A DNA stretch of 64,000 nt from Darwinimomas sp045600945 (GTDB taxonomy: Bacteria; Bacillota; Clostridia; Lachnospirales; Lachnospiraceae), in the NCBI GenBank assembly GCA_045600945.1, contig JAZRYX010000078.1, positions 62,001 through 126,000 of the forward strand. Reading direction: 5' to 3'. The notes beneath the pieces were generated by a model. The model saw only the letters and a list, made by a program, of their open reading frames with translations, was not told the DNA's origin and did not search any database. Both the position numbers and the translations under genes were made by a program. This document shows, one piece after another, positions 44,994 to 54,253 of the stretch (position 1 is its first letter; each line of letters opens with the position of its first letter).

Positions 44994-45348
44994 TTCATTA
45001 TTTAAGAATTTAGATTCATTACTTAAGACTAAAACCATTATCGGTGACCCTATGACGATAGATGACGCTGTTATTATTCCCATTATGGAAGTGTCATTCG
45101 GTATGGCAAGCGGTTCTTTCGCACATGAATCCGGAAATGCAGGTGCTATGAGTGCGAGGATGACACCGGTGGCATTATATGTTCTTCAAAATGGTATCGG
45201 CAGAGTAGTCAATATTAAGAATACGGATGCTGTTTCGAAGGTTGTTGATTTAATCCCTGATTTTGTTAATAAAGTTAACGGCAAGAAAGTTTCTCCCGGC
45301 ATAGTTGCAAAAGCGAAAAAAGTCGCTGAAGATACAGCAGAGAAGTAA
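44977..45348 (+). CDS. gerW: GerW (YtfJ) family protein
   Basis: 123 residues (B. subtilis GerW about 150). Core segments KTIIGDPMTIDDAVIIPIME, SFGMASGSF and GAMSARMTPVALYVL are typical. In Bacillus it is a forespore protein needed for a germinant response; homologues also occur in non-sporulating Clostridia, so its presence alone does not prove sporulation. ATG start at 44977 after GTGGAGGAAATATA, overlapping the DUF2953 gene by 17 bases. Confidence 0.88.
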   Translation: MAGEFDSLFKNLDSLLKTKTIIGDPMTIDDAVIIPIMEVSFGMASGSFAHESGNAGAMSARMTPVALYVLQNGIGRVVNIKNTDAVSKVVDLIPDFVNKVNGKKVSPGIVAKAKKVAEDTAEK

Positions 45349-45380
45349 TTAAAAAGCAGGCAAATATGCCTGCTTTTTAA
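45349..45380. terminator. Bidirectional terminator between gerW and rpmB
   Basis: TTAAAAAGCAGGC / GCCTGCTTTTTAA, 13 bp, 6-base loop, with A-run and T-run built into the stem; it serves the plus-strand gerW operon and the minus-strand rpmB gene. Confidence 0.9.
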
Positions 45381-45404
45381 TATATTAGGATTTAAGATAA
45401 TAAA

Positions 45405-45590
45405 TCAGCCACGTTCAACCTTGCCTGAACGAAGACAAGAAGTACAAACGTACATTCTCTGATGTCCGTTCTCTGTCTTAACACGTACTGATTTAACATT
45501 TGCATGCCATATCTTATTTGATCTTCTATGTGAATGGCTCACAGCGTTACCAAAATGAACTCCCTTACCACATACTGCACATTTAGCCAT
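45405..45590 (-). CDS. rpmB: 50S ribosomal protein L28
   Basis: 61 residues. Zinc-ribbon form: CAVCGKG near the N-terminus and CTSCLRSGKV at the C-terminus, with GNAVSHSHRRSNKIW between. The paired CxxC motifs mark the zinc-binding paralogue type. Start ATG after AGGAGGTGAAAAC. A single-gene unit with its own promoter, divergent from asp23, as in other Firmicutes. Confidence 0.96.
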   Translation of the reverse strand: MAKCAVCGKGVHFGNAVSHSHRRSNKIWHANVKSVRVKTENGHQRMYVCTSCLRSGKVERG

Positions 45591-45645
45591 GTTTTCACCT
45601 CCTTATCCATCCTGCAATTTCCTGTTAGAAATCACAGCACGGAAT

Positions 45646-45674
45646 ATAATATCAAAAACTTGCTGTTTTTGCAA
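45646..45674 (-). promoter_or_regulatory. Promoter of rpmB
   Basis: Read on the minus strand: TTGCAA (45674-45669), 17-bp spacer, TATTAT (45651-45646), leaving a leader of about 50 bases. Confidence 0.68.
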
Positions 45675-45681
45675 GAGAAAA

Positions 45682-45710
45682 TTGTCTTTTCACGAAAAAT
45701 AATGTATAAT
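45682..45710 (+). promoter_or_regulatory. Promoter of asp23-fakA
   Basis: TTGTCT (45682-45687), 17-bp spacer, TATAAT (45705-45710), back to back with the rpmB promoter (the two -35 elements are 7 bases apart). Confidence 0.72.
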
Positions 45711-45765
45711 TTTAGTGGTTTTTAGTAATGTGATGTACTATATTTGGTATTTTTAGGAGATTATC

Positions 45766-46125
45766 GTGGAAAAAGGGTACTTAAATAATTCTATGGGTAA
45801 TGTAATCATTACTCCGGAAGTAATTGCTCAGTATGCAGGAGCTCAGGCATTAGAGTGCTTCGGTATAGTAGGAATGGCTGCTAAAAGCAAAAAAGACAGT
45901 GTTATGCACTTATTGAAAAAAGAGTCTTTAAAAAAAGGTGTTGATGTAGTTGTTTCGGATAATACAATTTCTATTGATTTTCATGTAATCGTAGCATATG
46001 GCTTAAATATTGTATCTATTACCGAAAATCTTATGGAAAACGTTAAATATAAGCTTGAGGAATTTACCGGCATGAAAGTCGAACAAATCAACGTCCTTGT
46101 TGAAGGAGTCAGAGTAATAGATTAA
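45766..46125 (+). CDS. Asp23/Gls24 family envelope stress protein
   Basis: 119 residues, Asp23 domain (GNVIITPEVIAQYAGAQALE, IVGMAAKSKKD, VIVAYGLNIVSI, INVLVEGVRVI). YloU-type, always beside a DhaK-like fakA/yloV gene in Firmicutes. Members bind at the membrane; the role is poorly known. GTG start after TTAGGAGATTATC. fakA starts 13 bases downstream. Confidence 0.93.
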   Translation: MEKGYLNNSMGNVIITPEVIAQYAGAQALECFGIVGMAAKSKKDSVMHLLKKESLKKGVDVVVSDNTISIDFHVIVAYGLNIVSITENLMENVKYKLEEFTGMKVEQINVLVEGVRVID

Positions 46126-46138
46126 GGAGGCAACTGGT

Positions 46139-47794
46139 TTGAGCTTGCATAAAATAGATGCCTCTATGGTTCAGAAGGCATTTCTTTCTTCAGCTGTTGC
46201 TTTAGATTCAAAAAAAGAATGGATAAACGAGCTGAATGTATTCCCGGTTCCCGATGGTGATACAGGGACAAATATGACATTGACAATTATGGCTGCCGCA
46301 ATCGAAGCAGCTGAGTTAGTCAACCCTGATATGATGACAATCTGCAAAGTTATTTCATCAGGAACTCTTCGTGGTGCTAGGGGCAACTCGGGTGTTATAA
46401 CCTCTCAGCTTTTAAGAGGTTTTACTAAAGTTATTAGAGAAGAAAATTATGTAGACAGTAAATTATTGGCTTTGGCTTTTTCAAAGGCAGTTGAAACTGC
46501 ATATAAAGCTGTTATGAAGCCCAAAGAAGGTACCATATTGACTGTTGCTCGTGCGATGGGTGAAAAAGCCATTGAAGCTGCAAAAGAAACTGATGACATT
46601 GAGATTATCGTTGATGAAATATTAAAAGCCGGTAATGATATGCTTGCAAGGACTCCGGATATGCTTCCTGTTCTTAAACAGGCAGGTGTAGTGGATTCCG
46701 GCGGACAGGGACTTATGGTTATTATAGAGGCTGCAGTAGCTTCAATAAAGGGTAACAGTATTGAATTTAAAGGTATGACCTCTACCCGTACAGGATCAGC
46801 CCGTTACGCTAAAGTTGAAACACTTGAAACAAGCGATATTAAGTTTGGATATTGCACCGAATTTATTGTTAACTCCACCCTGGATTCAATTGAAGAAAAG
46901 AATTTTAAAGCCTTTTTGGAATCAATCGGAGATTCGATAGTTTGTGTGGTCGATGAAGATATATTTAAAGTTCATGTACATACAAACGATCCGGGGAAAG
47001 CGCTGACAAAAGCTCTGACTTATGGTGAGTTATCTAAAATTAAAATTGATAATCTTCGAGAAGAGAATGCGGAGATAATCAAGAAAGAAAATCGTCCGGT
47101 AGTTTCTGCAAATGATGATTCCAATAAGAATCGCAAGAAATACGGAATCATTACTGTTTCTGTCGGCGCCGGACTTAGTGATATTTTCAGAGAGCTTGGT
47201 GTTGACTATATTATTGAAGGTGGACAGACAATGAATCCCAGTACGGATGATATCGCCGGCGCGATTGAAAAGGTCAATGCGGATGTTGTTTATATACTTC
47301 CAAATAATAAGAACATCATACTTGCCGCACGTCAGGCTGCACAGATAGTTGAGGGCACAGAAGTACATGTCATTCCTTCAAAGAGCATTCCACTTGGAAT
47401 AACTGCAATGATGTCTTTTAATCCTGAAGCAGATGCTGATGATAACGAGACTGCAATGATCGATTCCTTATCAACGGTTAAGTATTGTGAAGTAACATAT
47501 GCAGTAAGAGATACCGTAATTGACGGATTTGATATACATAACGGAGATTACATGGCAATCGGAGATAATGGCATGCTGGCAGTAGATAAAAGCAGAGATA
47601 TTGTTGCTTTTAATGCATGCAAGGCACTTATCGACGATAATACCGAGATTGTTACCATTTATTTCGGATCTGATGTGATTGAGACTGAAGCGATTGCTCT
47701 CATGGATAGACTGATTGATGAATATCCATCCGTTGATTTTGATGTCGAAGAGGGAGATCAGCCAGTTTACTCATATTTTATATCCATAGAATAG
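46139..47794 (+). CDS. fakA: Fatty acid kinase FakA-type (YloV, DAK1/DegV-like)
   Basis: 551 residues. N-terminal DhaL nucleotide-binding domain (FPVPDGDTGTNMTLT, GARGNSGVITSQLLRGF, VDSGGQGL), middle domain and C-terminal FakA domain (YVEDIFKVHVHTNDPGKAL-like segment; YILPNNKNIILAA). In S. aureus, FakA phosphorylates fatty acids held by FakB (DegV) proteins for phospholipid synthesis; no fakB is in this window. TTG start after AAGGAGGCAACTGG. Confidence 0.93.
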   Translation: MSLHKIDASMVQKAFLSSAVALDSKKEWINELNVFPVPDGDTGTNMTLTIMAAAIEAAELVNPDMMTICKVISSGTLRGARGNSGVITSQLLRGFTKVIREENYVDSKLLALAFSKAVETAYKAVMKPKEGTILTVARAMGEKAIEAAKETDDIEIIVDEILKAGNDMLARTPDMLPVLKQAGVVDSGGQGLMVIIEAAVASIKGNSIEFKGMTSTRTGSARYAKVETLETSDIKFGYCTEFIVNSTLDSIEEKNFKAFLESIGDSIVCVVDEDIFKVHVHTNDPGKALTKALTYGELSKIKIDNLREENAEIIKKENRPVVSANDDSNKNRKKYGIITVSVGAGLSDIFRELGVDYIIEGGQTMNPSTDDIAGAIEKVNADVVYILPNNKNIILAARQAAQIVEGTEVHVIPSKSIPLGITAMMSFNPEADADDNETAMIDSLSTVKYCEVTYAVRDTVIDGFDIHNGDYMAIGDNGMLAVDKSRDIVAFNACKALIDDNTEIVTIYFGSDVIETEAIALMDRLIDEYPSVDFDVEEGDQPVYSYFISIE

Positions 47795-47799
47795 TTAAG

Positions 47800-47834
47800 A
47801 ATGGCAGTTCCGCCCGGGATTGCCATTGGTTTTT
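47800..47834 (+). terminator. Weak terminator or attenuator between fakA and recG
   Basis: AATGGCA (47800-47806) / TGCCATT (47821-47827) around a G+C-rich interior, followed by GGTTTTTAATTTA. The 7-bp stem is moderate, so read-through into recG is likely. Confidence 0.5.
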
Positions 47835-47861
47835 AATTTAGGAAAAAATCGACGCATATAT

Positions 47862-49916
47862 ATGTCAGATAATACTTCTTTAGTGACAATTAAAGGTATA
47901 GGTCCGAAAACATCCAGATTATATAATGAACTGGGTGTTTTTGATATTGAAGATCTTATCCATTTTTATCCGGTAAAATTTCTTCCTTATGAGAAAATGA
48001 TAAGCATAGAGGAAATCATTCCGGATCAACATGTTGCTGTTTGCGGAAAGATAGTATCGACTCCGAAAACCATACGTGTTCCAAGACTTAAAATTACAGA
48101 AACCTATATAGAAGACTATTCGGGGAATATCAGGTGCGTATGGTACAACTGTCCTTATATAGTATCTGGAATTCAAAAAGAAAAAGAATATGTTTTTTCC
48201 GGCAAGGTCATTTCTAAAAAGGGTAAATTGATACTTGAGCATCCTGTTATATATGAGGCAGAAGAATATAAAAAAAAGTCGGGGAAACTTCAACCTGTAT
48301 ACAGAACAGTAAAAGGTTTAAATCAGAAATCCATACGAAAGGCAATTCAGTCAGCTTTATCGGTTTATTCATTTAAAGAAGATTATCTTCCTGTTGATTT
48401 AAGAGGGCGGTATGAACTCATTGATAATGATATTGCTGTCAGAAAAATCCATCTGCCGGATTCATATGATGAACTTACAGCTGCACGAAAACGAATAGTA
48501 TTTGATGAGTTTTTTAATTTCCTGTACAGTATTAAAAGAATAAAATCCAACACAAAGAAAAAAGCTGAATTCAAAATATCTACTAAGGATATTTTATCCA
48601 TATTTGCTGCATCGCTCCCTTATTCATTGACTGATGATCAAATATCTGCTGTTAAAGATATTTTTTATGACTTTGATAGTGATAAGTTAATGAATCGTTT
48701 ACTTCAGGGAGATGTCGGGTCCGGAAAAACTATTGTTTCACTGATTGCAATGTATGCCGTGTATCGTTCTGGTTACCAAAGCGTAATAATGGTTCCTACG
48801 GAAGTTCTGGCTAATCAGCATTATCAAACATGTCTGCAGGTTTTCGACAAATTTGATGATAAACCAAGAATAGGGTTACTCACCGGTTCAATGAGTCAAA
48901 AAGAGAAGAAGGCAATGCATGAAAAAATCGAATCAGGAGAGATTGATTTGGTAATCGGAACCCATGCCCTTATTCAGGATTCGGTTATTTACCATAATGT
49001 AGCTCTTGTTGTCACCGACGAACAACATCGATTTGGGGTTAAACAGAGAGAAAAGCTTGCAAATAATGAGAAAACTCCCAATATTCTTGTTATGAGCGCG
49101 ACTCCGATTCCCAGAACATTAGCTGTTATTTTGTATGGTGATCTTGATATTTCCACTATTATGAGTAAGCCAAAAGGTCGTTTACCTGTCAAAAATGCTG
49201 TTATTTCGATAAAAGACAGGGGGAAAGCGTATAGAACCATACTTGACCAGGTAATCTTAGGTCATCAAGCTTATATCATATGCCCGATGATAGAGGAAAA
49301 CGAATCAATTGATGCTGAAAATGTTATAGATTATACATCAAAAATTAAGTGTATATTTCCTGAAAATATTGTGGTACAATTTTTACATGGACGCATGTCT
49401 CAAGAGGAAAAAGACAATATAATGTGTTCTTTTGCCAAGGGTGACATCAATATATTGATTTCCACTACTGTAGTTGAAGTAGGAGTGGATGTTCCGAACG
49501 CTACAGTCATGATGATTGAAAATGCCGAAAGATTTGGTTTGGCATCTTTGCATCAATTACGTGGCAGAGTAGGCAGAGGTGATTCTCAATCTTTTTGTAT
49601 TTTTGTAAGAACTTCCGATTCAGAATCCTCAAAAGAAAGACTTAATGTTGTCGGGAGTTCCAATGACGGCTTTTTTATTGCGTCCGAAGATTTGAGGCTG
49701 AGGGGGCCGGGAGAAATACTCGGACAGGCACAAAGCGGAGATATGCGATTTGTGCTTGGCGATATTTATTCTGATTCAGATATACTTAAGATGGCGCAGG
49801 ATTGTTGTGAATATATTGATTCCCCGGCATTCAGACCTGATGATTATGAAGTAATATTATTCCGTAATCATATGGAAGAGTATAGAGATAAAAGGCTTAC
49901 AAATCTGAATATATAG
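47862..49916 (+). CDS. recG: ATP-dependent DNA helicase RecG
   Basis: Remodels stalled forks and branch-migrates Holliday junctions. 684 residues from the ATG at 47862, chosen because the upstream in-frame TTG lies inside a hairpin. Wedge domain (TIKGIGPKTSRLYNELGV; OB-fold about 60-150), P-loop GDVGSGKT (about 283-290), DEQHRFGVKQRE, ATPIPRTLAV, TTVVEVGVDVPNA, and QLRGRVGRG. The ribosome binding site is weak (AGGAAAA, 16 bases off). Confidence 0.96.
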   Translation: MSDNTSLVTIKGIGPKTSRLYNELGVFDIEDLIHFYPVKFLPYEKMISIEEIIPDQHVAVCGKIVSTPKTIRVPRLKITETYIEDYSGNIRCVWYNCPYIVSGIQKEKEYVFSGKVISKKGKLILEHPVIYEAEEYKKKSGKLQPVYRTVKGLNQKSIRKAIQSALSVYSFKEDYLPVDLRGRYELIDNDIAVRKIHLPDSYDELTAARKRIVFDEFFNFLYSIKRIKSNTKKKAEFKISTKDILSIFAASLPYSLTDDQISAVKDIFYDFDSDKLMNRLLQGDVGSGKTIVSLIAMYAVYRSGYQSVIMVPTEVLANQHYQTCLQVFDKFDDKPRIGLLTGSMSQKEKKAMHEKIESGEIDLVIGTHALIQDSVIYHNVALVVTDEQHRFGVKQREKLANNEKTPNILVMSATPIPRTLAVILYGDLDISTIMSKPKGRLPVKNAVISIKDRGKAYRTILDQVILGHQAYIICPMIEENESIDAENVIDYTSKIKCIFPENIVVQFLHGRMSQEEKDNIMCSFAKGDINILISTTVVEVGVDVPNATVMMIENAERFGLASLHQLRGRVGRGDSQSFCIFVRTSDSESSKERLNVVGSSNDGFFIASEDLRLRGPGEILGQAQSGDMRFVLGDIYSDSDILKMAQDCCEYIDSPAFRPDDYEVILFRNHMEEYRDKRLTNLNI

Positions 49917-49936
49917 ATATATGATCAGAGGAAGAC

Positions 49937-51799
49937 ATGGATAAACAAAGCAAGAATCTTAAGCTTGATGATGATCTTGTCAAAGAGATAGAGTCATTAA
50001 AGGACAGTCAGGGCACTATTAAAAAGAAAAAACGTATATGGATTCCTGTTACAGTTGCTGCTTCAGTTGTACTTATCGGCGCAATTGCTTTTTATATTAT
50101 TAAATCAAATATATATAAAAATATTTTTCTCCCGAATACTTTTGTCAATTCTATTGATGTTTCAGGTAAAACCGCACCGGAAGTCAACGAACTTATTAAA
50201 AATCAATGCAAAGAATATTCTGCTGAAATAACTTTTCTCGGCAGGGATCCTGAATTAATTTATGCAAAAGATATAGATCTCCATTTCTTGGCCGGTGATG
50301 ATATTGATAATGCTTTAAAAAATCAAAATATTTGGTCATGGCCACTTTCATTATCTTCAAAAACAGAGATCAGTATCTCAACTGTAACAAAACTTGACGA
50401 TAATAAGTTAAATGAAGTTTGTAATAACTTAAAAGCTTTTGATGACAGTACTGCCGTTAAGCCAACAGATGCAAAACTGGGGGATTATGATGATAAATCC
50501 AATTCTTATCTTATTATTCCTGAAAACAACGGAAATATTGTTACTGATAAAGTAAAGGCAGTTGATTTTATAAAGAACTCTGTATTGGTTCTGGAACCGA
50601 AAATCAATCTTGAAAATGAGGACATTTATTCTGAAGCCAATATTAAATCAAACAATACAGATCTTTTGGCGAAAAAAAATGAACTTGATGCTTTTGTTAA
50701 ACCGAAAATCAATTATCAGGGACATGATATTGTTTTAGACGGTAGGACATTACATTCCTGGATAATAAGAAATGATGACGGAACCTTGACATATGATGAG
50801 AATAAGATCAGAAATTTTGTGTCGATGGTTGCATCTACTTATAACACTCTCGGAAAAGACAGAAAACTTGTAACACAGTACGGAAATGAGACAATCGTTA
50901 ACGGCGGAGATTTCGGATGGGAAGTTAATCAGGAAGCCGAATTTGAAGAACTTAAGACAATACTCGACGAAAGAAGCATAACAAATAGAGAGCCTGTATA
51001 TATTTCAAGAGGTATCAGTTACGGTGATAACGATTGGGGCGATACTTATGTTGAAATAAATCTTGCCAAACAACACGTGTTCTTTGTCAAAGAAGGCAGG
51101 CTTATTGTTTCATCTGATTGCGTAACCGGTGGATTACAAAGAAGAACTCCTACACCTACCGGAGTATACTCTGTAAAGTATAAAGCCAGAAATGCAGTTC
51201 TGCGAGGACCGAGAAGAGGTGATGGAAGTTATGCGTGGGAAAGTCCGGTGTCATATTGGATGCCGTTTAATAACGGAATCGGTCTTCATGATGCAAAATG
51301 GAGAGGGAGTTTCGGAGGAAAAATATATCAAACAAACGGATCTCACGGATGTGTTAACCTTCCCCTAAAAAAAGCGTCTGTAATTTTTGAAGAAATATCA
51401 CCGGGGATTCCGGTTATTGTTTATGATGATGATTTTGAGATAATAAACTATCCATTAGATCCAGAAGAAGAAGCAAAACTACAGGCAGCTGAAGAAAAAG
51501 AACTTCAGAAAAAAATTGAAGCTGAAGCTAAAAAAGCCGTTAAAGTAACGAACACAAATAATGAAACGATACCCGAGACTTCTGCACCGGTTGTATCAGA
51601 ACCGCAAATTGTTTCTGAACCTGAAAGTATAGAAACATTACCTGAAGAAACAACTCAACAGGAGACAGTTCCGATTGAGTGGGGACCGGGGTATGACAGA
51701 GGAACAGATCCGAGTGAACCCGAGGGTCCGGGTGTTCAGATATATACGGTAGAATCCTATATTACCGAAAATGTTGAGAATCTGCCGGAGGGTATGTGA
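49937..51799 (+). CDS. Membrane-anchored L,D-transpeptidase (YkuD) with PG-binding domain
   Basis: Makes 3-3 peptidoglycan crosslinks or attaches proteins to the wall. 620 residues: cytoplasmic N-terminus, one membrane helix (about 34-56), an extracellular PG_binding_4-type repeat region (about 70-360, with FVNSIDVSGKTAPEVNELI and GWEVNQEAE), and a YkuD catalytic domain (about 370-500) with HGCVNLP; catalytic Cys472. The C-terminal 120 residues form an acidic, Pro/Thr/Glu-rich low-complexity tail (EPQIVSEPESIETLPEETTQ). The tail is unusual after a YkuD domain and may span the wall. Start ATG after CAGAGGAAGAC. Confidence 0.93.
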   Translation: MDKQSKNLKLDDDLVKEIESLKDSQGTIKKKKRIWIPVTVAASVVLIGAIAFYIIKSNIYKNIFLPNTFVNSIDVSGKTAPEVNELIKNQCKEYSAEITFLGRDPELIYAKDIDLHFLAGDDIDNALKNQNIWSWPLSLSSKTEISISTVTKLDDNKLNEVCNNLKAFDDSTAVKPTDAKLGDYDDKSNSYLIIPENNGNIVTDKVKAVDFIKNSVLVLEPKINLENEDIYSEANIKSNNTDLLAKKNELDAFVKPKINYQGHDIVLDGRTLHSWIIRNDDGTLTYDENKIRNFVSMVASTYNTLGKDRKLVTQYGNETIVNGGDFGWEVNQEAEFEELKTILDERSITNREPVYISRGISYGDNDWGDTYVEINLAKQHVFFVKEGRLIVSSDCVTGGLQRRTPTPTGVYSVKYKARNAVLRGPRRGDGSYAWESPVSYWMPFNNGIGLHDAKWRGSFGGKIYQTNGSHGCVNLPLKKASVIFEEISPGIPVIVYDDDFEIINYPLDPEEEAKLQAAEEKELQKKIEAEAKKAVKVTNTNNETIPETSAPVVSEPQIVSEPESIETLPEETTQQETVPIEWGPGYDRGTDPSEPEGPGVQIYTVESYITENVENLPEGM

Positions 51800-52359
51800 T
51801 GCGAGTAATATCAGGATCGGCCAGACATCTCTTACTTAAGACTCTGCCCGGAAATGAAACAAGACCTACAACCGATATGATAAAAGAAACGCTATTCAAT
51901 ATTATTAATTTTGATCTTCCGGGTGCTGTATTTCTTGATTTGTTTTCAGGTAGCGGAGCGATTGGAATTGAAGCTTTAAGTCGCGGCGCGGTTAAATGCG
52001 TTTTTGTTGATAATAATTCAAAAGCTACAAGTATTATACGGGATAATGTTGTTCATACGGGGTTTTCTGATTGCTCGGATATTATTACATCCGATAGTGT
52101 TTCGGCATTAAAACGCATTGAAAACTCCGGTTATCAGTTTGATATTGTATTCATGGATCCTCCATATAATATGAAACATGAAGATACCGTTCTTAGATAT
52201 CTGAAGGAGTCAAAGCTTATTAACAATAATACATTGATTATTGTTGAGATGAGTGCTCAATCTGATATTGAACATTTTGGTTCACTTGGATATGATGTTG
52301 AGCGAGTCAAATTATATAAAACAAATAAACATGTATTTTTAAGGAGGCAATCCTTATGA
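51799..52359 (+). CDS. rsmD: 16S rRNA guanine-966 N2-methyltransferase
   Basis: Makes m2G966. 186 residues. MRVISGSARHLLLKT start, TRPTTDMIKETLFNII, LDLFSGSGAIGIEALSRGA, and the catalytic DPPY in FMDPPYNM. Start ATG at 51799 overlaps the previous stop (TGATG) after CCGGAGGG. rsmD-coaD is a conserved pair. Confidence 0.96.
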   Translation: MRVISGSARHLLLKTLPGNETRPTTDMIKETLFNIINFDLPGAVFLDLFSGSGAIGIEALSRGAVKCVFVDNNSKATSIIRDNVVHTGFSDCSDIITSDSVSALKRIENSGYQFDIVFMDPPYNMKHEDTVLRYLKESKLINNNTLIIVEMSAQSDIEHFGSLGYDVERVKLYKTNKHVFLRRQSL

Positions 52360-52847
52360 CAAGAGCTATATATCCAGGAAGCTTTGATCCTGTTACGAAT
52401 GGTCACCTTGACATTATTGAAAGGGCATCACAAATTTTTGATGAATTGATTATAGGAGTGCTTATTAATAAGAACAAAGCCCCTATGTTTAGTACTGAAG
52501 AGAGAATTAAGTTTCTGGCGACCATACTGAAAGACTATAATAATGTTAAGATTAAGGCATTCGATGGATTACTTGTAGATTTTGCTCATCAGGAAAATGC
52601 TAAAGTTCTGGTTAGGGGCTTGAGGGCCGTGACTGATTTTGAATATGAGCTGCAGATGGCTCAGACAAACAAAGTTATAGCAAGTGATATTGAAACTGTG
52701 TTCTTAACAACAAATTTAAAGTATTCATATCTCAGCTCCAGTATTGTAAAAGAGATTGCTTCATTTGAGGGAGATATATCTCAATTTGTTGATCCTATAG
52801 TAGAAAAAGAGATTTTCAGTAAATTCAGCAGCAAGAAAGGAAGATGA
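52356..52847 (+). CDS. coaD: Phosphopantetheine adenylyltransferase
   Basis: Fourth step of CoA synthesis. 163 residues. YPGSFDPVTNGHLDIIERA contains the T/HxGH site; RGLRAVTDFEYELQMAQTN and YSYLSSSIVKEIA are diagnostic. ATGA overlap with rsmD after AAGGAGGCAATCC. Confidence 0.97.
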   Translation: MTRAIYPGSFDPVTNGHLDIIERASQIFDELIIGVLINKNKAPMFSTEERIKFLATILKDYNNVKIKAFDGLLVDFAHQENAKVLVRGLRAVTDFEYELQMAQTNKVIASDIETVFLTTNLKYSYLSSSIVKEIASFEGDISQFVDPIVEKEIFSKFSSKKGR

Positions 52848-52848
52848 A

Positions 52849-53403
52849 ATGAGTAGAATTGAACAGTTAATTGATGACATTGAGGCTTATATTGAGGATT
52901 GTAAACCATCTGCATTTTCTTCAACCAAGGTTGTTGTAAATAAGGAAGAACTATCAGAAATGCTTAATGAATTAAGACTGCAGATTCCGGAAGAAGTAAG
53001 CCAGTACAAAAAGATTATCAACAATCAGGATGCTATCTTGAATAACGCAAAACTCAAAGCAGATGGAATGGTTGAGGCTGCCAACAAACTTCAGTCGCAG
53101 ATGATTGACGAACATGAAATTATGCAGAAAGCACTTGAGAATTCAACTCAGGTTATTGAAAATGCCAATATTCAGGCTCATAATATCGTTGATAGAGCAA
53201 CCAGTGATTCTCAACAGATGAAACGCGCCATACTTAAATATTCCGACGATATGATGGCTGTTCTTCAAAATGAACTTGAGACAATGATGGCAAATTCAAA
53301 ACAAAAGTTTGAATCATTTTATAATAATCTTGAAACAAACTATAATACTATTTCGGCCAATAGAAACGAATTGTTACAGTCGGCTGAGGATTCTCAGGAA
53401 TAA
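52849..53403 (+). CDS. Coiled-coil protein, DivIVA / V-ATPase-H-like
   Basis: 184 residues, no membrane segment. After a short N-terminus (MSRIEQLIDDIEAYIEDCKP) and the strand STKVVVNKEELSEML, almost all the rest (about 40-180) is charged Ala/Gln/Glu-rich helix with coiled-coil periodicity, broken by the ANIQAHNIVDRATSDS region that resembles the DivIVA/ATP synthase b-type pattern. Proteins like this follow coaD in other Lachnospiraceae and are often misnamed ATPase. Scaffold or division-associated role is a guess. Start ATG 1 base after coaD; AAAGGAAGATGA precedes it. Confidence 0.78.
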   Translation: MSRIEQLIDDIEAYIEDCKPSAFSSTKVVVNKEELSEMLNELRLQIPEEVSQYKKIINNQDAILNNAKLKADGMVEAANKLQSQMIDEHEIMQKALENSTQVIENANIQAHNIVDRATSDSQQMKRAILKYSDDMMAVLQNELETMMANSKQKFESFYNNLETNYNTISANRNELLQSAEDSQE

Positions 53404-53404
53404 T

Positions 53405-54253
53405 ATGATTTCTATCGCTAATTTACCGGAGAGTTTTGTTACTTCCATGAGGGATCAGTTAGGAGATTCCTTTGATGATTATATAAAATCTCTTTCGGAT
53501 ACTCCTTCATTCGGCATTCGTTTAAATACATTAAAAACTGATGCCGATGAAGTTTTTGGACAAATCAATACCGAGCATAGTCGTATTCCATGGATAGAAG
53601 AGGGCTATTATGTAACGGATACTTCAGTATTTACTAAGCATCCGTTTTACTATGCAGGCTTATATTATATACAGGAGCCGAGTGCCATGACTCCGGTTAC
53701 ATGGCTTGAACCCGGTCCGGACGATATTGTGCTGGATTTATGTGCAGCTCCCGGCGGCAAATCAACACAGATAGCAACAAAATTAACCGGTAAAGGATAT
53801 CTTGTGACGAATGATCCAAGTGCATCCAGATGTAAAGCTTTACTTAAAAATATTGAACTTGCAGGAATCGGAAACTCAGTTATTACATGTGCGAGTCCAA
53901 AAGAACTCGAATCTGTTTACACATCTTTTTTTGATAAAATTTTAGTTGATGCTCCTTGCTCAGGCGAGGGTATGTTCAGAAAAGACAGAGCTGTCTTAAA
54001 TGCTTATAAAGAACACGGACCGTCATATTTTGCTCCTATTCAAAAATCTGTTTTAACATCTGCCGTTTCCATGCTGAAATCCGGAGGAACATTAGTATAT
54101 TCAACGTGTACTTTTTCAGTCATGGAAGATGAAGATAATGTCGAATGGTTGATTGAAAATTATCCAGAAATGAAACTGGAAAAAATAACCAAATTGTTTC
54201 CACATTTAATTACGGGAGAAGGACATTTTGTTGCAAAATTTAAAAAGCTTTAA
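53405..54253 (+). CDS. RsmF-like rRNA m5C methyltransferase, N-terminal part (split gene)
   Basis: 282 residues. NOL1/NOP2/Sun-type methyltransferase: SAM-binding LCAAPGGKST, catalytic cysteine in DAPCSGEGMFRKD and second in STCTFSVMEDED. In Gram-positive relatives (RsmF/YebU-like, about 450 residues) this is followed in the same frame by a PUA-like RNA-binding domain; here it ends with GHFVAKFKKL and a stop, and the RNA-binding part continues in the +1 frame (next gene). The active site is complete, so the methyltransferase half may fold. Start ATG at 53405 after TCAGGAATA. Confidence 0.85.
   Translation: MISIANLPESFVTSMRDQLGDSFDDYIKSLSDTPSFGIRLNTLKTDADEVFGQINTEHSRIPWIEEGYYVTDTSVFTKHPFYYAGLYYIQEPSAMTPVTWLEPGPDDIVLDLCAAPGGKSTQIATKLTGKGYLVTNDPSASRCKALLKNIELAGIGNSVITCASPKELESVYTSFFDKILVDAPCSGEGMFRKDRAVLNAYKEHGPSYFAPIQKSVLTSAVSMLKSGGTLVYSTCTFSVMEDEDNVEWLIENYPEMKLEKITKLFPHLITGEGHFVAKFKKL
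54214..54230 (+). promoter_or_regulatory. Possible ribosome binding site for the separate C-terminal part
   Basis: GGGAGAAGG (54214-54222) lies 5 bases before TTG 54228 and 8 before TTG 54231, both in the frame of the C-terminal fragment. The overlap with the end of the methyltransferase would allow coupled translation. Confidence 0.45.
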
